From Zopfochytrium polystomum (lineage: Eukaryota; Chytridiomycota; Chytridiomycetes; Chytridiales; Chytridiaceae): a stretch of DNA of 64,000 bases. Position 1 is the first letter of the stretch, and each line of letters begins with the position of its first letter. Shown piece by piece: positions 61,795 to 64,000 of this stretch. The translations under genes were made by a program, and so were the position numbers. The notes below the pieces were generated by a model. The model was not told the origin of the DNA and did not search any database. It worked only from the letters and a program-made list of their open reading frames with translations. Location: assembly GCA_025765615.1 (NCBI GenBank), contig JAIVFJ010000305.1, positions 1-64,000 of the forward strand, written 5' to 3'.

Positions 61795-64000
61795 TCATCT
61801 CCCCCTTTTAGGCCTCTTCTGCAACTTGGTGGGGTACCTGGTCTTGAACTCGAGCAGAAGGTCTTGGCAGTGAGTGAGGTTTGACTCAGGCTCCCAGGTG
61901 TTGTCAGCATCTGAGTAACCTTTCCACTTAACAAGGAACTTGAGTGTTCTTCCAAACCACTTGGCATCCAAGATTTGTTCAACCTCAAATTCCTCTTCAC
62001 CTTCTACCTCAACTGGAGGAGGAGGAGGAACAACTCTGCCTGGAATGGAATTGGCCACAAACTTCTCTAAAAGGCTGACATGGAAAACTGGGTGGATCTT
62101 CATGGATGCAGGGAGATCCAGCTTGAAGGTGACTGGATTGATTTGCTCCAAGATCTTGAAAGGACCCAACTTGAGGTTGTCTAGCTTGGGACTTGGTCTT
62201 TTGGTCTGCAAGTTCTTCCTCAGAAGCCAAACTTGCTGACCCACAGCAAGGTCATGGTCCATTCTGTGAGTGTTGGCAAATCTTGAGGCATCTTCTTGGG
62301 CTTGCTTCAGGGTGGAGTCCAGGAAGGTGCTGATGATCTTGAGCTTATGTAAGTGTGAAGCCGCAGCAGGAGCTTGGACATTGGATAGGGTCTCTTGTCC
62401 CAGAAGATCTCCTCTTGGATTGAAGCCATAGGTTGCAAAGAAAGGAGATAGCTGGGTGCTTGAGTGGAGAGAATTGTTGAGAGCAAATTCTGCCAGTGGA
62501 AGGAGGGTGGGCCAATCATCCTGTTGATAGCTGACATAGCACCTCAAATACTGCTCCAGAGTCTGGTTTGTTCTTTCTGTTTGTCCATCAGTCTGAGGGT
62601 GATAAGCAGTTGACAGTTGAGACTTGATTCCAAGGGCTGCTGTGAGTGCTTTCCAAAATTGAGATCTGAACTGTGGTCCTCTGTCACTGACGATTGACTG
62701 AGGCAGCCCATGGAGCCTGAATATGTGCTGCAAAAACAGGTCTGCTGTTCCTTGTGCATCTATATTCTCAGTGCAGGGGATGAAATGGGCCAACTTTGTC
62801 CTTCTGCAGATGACAACAAGGATAGAGTCAAATCCATGGGATGGGGGCAGTTTCACAATGAAGTCCATGGATATTGATGACCAAGGGCTGATGGCAATTG
62901 GGAGGGGCTCCAGAAGTCCATAGGGCTTGTGTCTGCTGGATTTGTTTCTTTGACAGGTTTCACAGCTGCTGACATAGTTCTTGATGTACTTCCTCATGCC
63001 TGGCCAGTAGAAGTCTCTGGAAACAAGCTCATATGTCTTGTGCTCTCCTGGGTGTCCAGCTGTTGCTGCATCATGCCTTGTCTTGAGTATCTCAAGTTTT
63101 TCCTCTTCTTGGCTGATTTGAATCTTGTGAGGCTTGGGGTCCTTGGAAATAGCATGGGCCCACACACTGTCAGGAAGCAATGAAAGGTGTGTCTTGGATG
63201 GTGGGGTGAAACCATCTCCCCCTTCAGGTGCAAGGTCTGTTCTTCTTGACAGGGCATCAGCCACAGTGTTAAGGTGGCCAGGAGAATAGCACAGCTTAAA
63301 GTCATACTCAGAGAGCAGTTCAGCCCACCTGGCATGCCTCTGCTTGAGCAACCTCCTTGCCCTGAAGAAGGTGAGGTTCTTGTGATCAGAATAGACAGAG
63401 ATGCCTTTAGAACCAGCCAAGTAGTGTCTCCAGAATTTGAATGCTTCCACAATTGCAAGCAACTCCTTGTCATGGACTGTGTAGTTACACTCAGCACTGT
63501 TCAGCTTCCTGGAGTAATATGCCACTGGATGCAGAGGAGCAGAGGGGTCCTGAGAGCTTGGCTGGGACAGAACAGCGCCAAGGGCATAGTCTGAGGCATC
63601 AGTTTCCAAGGTGAAGGGAAGCAAGGGATCCACATGCTTAAGGAGTGGTGCACTTGTGGTTGCTGTCTTAAGAGCTAGCCAGGCTTGCTCTGCTGCTGGG
63701 GTCCATTCAAACTTGGTGGTCTTCTTGGTGAGATCAGTGAGAGGCTTGGCTATGGCAGAATAGTTGGCAATGAAGGTTCTGTAGAAGTTGCAAAATCCAA
63801 GGAAGCTTTGAACATCCTTGATGGAATTTGGAGCCTTCCATTCAAGAATAGTTTGGATCTTGTCTGGTGCCATGGAGATCCCTTTGTCAGACACAATGAA
63901 CCCCAAAAACTCAATGGAGGTCTTGTGGAATTCACACTTCTCCAGCTTTGCATAGAGGTGATGCTGTCTGAGTCTCTCCAAGACAGTCTTGACATGTCCC
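61795..64000 (-). CDS. Pol: RT (C-terminal part), RNase H, integrase, chromodomain
   Basis: One open frame reaching the window edge (735 codons visible). The reverse-transcriptase thumb end reads CEFHKTSIEFLGFIVSDKGI and FLGFCNFYRTFIANYSAIAK. RNase H has its acidic residues in LETDASDYALGAVL, DKELLAIVEAFKFW and VYSDHKNLTFF. Integrase has the HHCC region, DDE residues (SMDFIVK, SDRGPQF, QTERTNQ), the GPF/Y block, and the chromodomain at the end. No break is seen. A few amino-acid differences separate its integrase from the first copy (for example STFLDS for NSFLDS). Confidence 0.95.
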   Translation of the reverse strand, partial: GHVKTVLERLRQHHLYAKLEKCEFHKTSIEFLGFIVSDKGISMAPDKIQTILEWKAPNSIKDVQSFLGFCNFYRTFIANYSAIAKPLTDLTKKTTKFEWTPAAEQAWLALKTATTSAPLLKHVDPLLPFTLETDASDYALGAVLSQPSSQDPSAPLHPVAYYSRKLNSAECNYTVHDKELLAIVEAFKFWRHYLAGSKGISVYSDHKNLTFFRARRLLKQRHARWAELLSEYDFKLCYSPGHLNTVADALSRRTDLAPEGGDGFTPPSKTHLSLLPDSVWAHAISKDPKPHKIQISQEEEKLEILKTRHDAATAGHPGEHKTYELVSRDFYWPGMRKYIKNYVSSCETCQRNKSSRHKPYGLLEPLPIAISPWSSISMDFIVKLPPSHGFDSILVVICRRTKLAHFIPCTENIDAQGTADLFLQHIFRLHGLPQSIVSDRGPQFRSQFWKALTAALGIKSQLSTAYHPQTDGQTERTNQTLEQYLRCYVSYQQDDWPTLLPLAEFALNNSLHSSTQLSPFFATYGFNPRGDLLGQETLSNVQAPAAASHLHKLKIISTFLDSTLKQAQEDASRFANTHRMDHDLAVGQQVWLLRKNLQTKRPSPKLDNLKLGPFKILEQINPVTFKLDLPASMKIHPVFHVSLLEKFVANSIPGRVVPPPPPVEVEGEEEFEVEQILDAKWFGRTLKFLVKWKGYSDADNTWEPESNLTHCQDLLLEFKTRYPTKLQKRPKRGR

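Larger units (their letters stand above)
61442..64000 (-). mobile_element. Second chromodomain Ty3/Gypsy copy, with RT and RNase H (runs off window)
   Basis: 3' LTR at 61442-61794 followed on the minus strand by pol; inserted in LINE ORF2. Nearly identical to the element at 32748-36706 over LTR, integrase and chromodomain, but it keeps the reverse-transcriptase end and RNase H. Probably the autonomous relative. Its 5' part and second target duplicate are outside. Confidence 0.93.

Overview
The window looks like nuclear DNA of a fungus, most plausibly an early-diverging (chytrid-like) lineage. Genes are split by short GT-AG introns (about 60-160 bases). Exons are GC-rich and rich in Ala, Pro, Ser and Gly. 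Intergenic DNA is full of microsatellites and poly-A/T tracts. A GH10 xylanase, a GABA-type permease and a chromodomain Ty3/Gypsy element all fit a fungus. The lineage assignment is inference; no rRNA or marker gene is present.

Layout. 1-1184 holds the 5' part of an APC-type permease (minus). 5.2-6.6 kb holds a Ser/Pro-rich protein with a DYDR-type motif (minus). 10.9-12.4 kb encodes the small subunit of TFIIE in six exons (minus). 13.6-15.0 kb encodes a second DYDR-motif protein (minus). 19.5-21.2 kb encodes a NIPA-type magnesium transporter (plus). 22.2-23.3 kb holds a decayed initiator-tRNA-like sequence and a dead Tc1/mariner transposase. 24.3-26.3 kb and 51.8-54.4 kb are the two arms of an inverted segmental duplication; each carries one copy of a secreted Gly/Ser-rich gene and one copy of an interspersed repeat. 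26.6-31.9 kb is a decayed LINE broken by a solo LTR and another copy of that repeat. 32.7-36.7 kb is a complete but non-autonomous chromodomain Ty3/Gypsy element. 38-40.6 kb and 41.4-44.0 kb hold two lineage-specific genes (low-complexity and Ala-rich coiled-coil). 47.4-50.0 kb encodes a secreted GH10 xylanase, followed by a truncated tandem copy. From 54.7 kb to the end the DNA is mostly debris: a dead MFS transporter, satellite-like arrays, a broken coiled-coil exon ending at two telomere-type repeats, then a LINE interrupted by a second chromodomain element that runs off the end.

The most interesting system is the chromodomain retrotransposon family. Its LTRs carry long arrays of canonical heat-shock-element pentamers upstream of a TATA box. 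It shows the 11-base self-complementarity expected of Tf1/sushi-type self-priming. One copy has lost reverse transcriptase and RNase H yet has matching LTRs and a perfect 5-base target-site duplication, so it was probably mobilised in trans. A 78-base fragment elsewhere corresponds to the R-U5 'strong-stop' part of the LTR.
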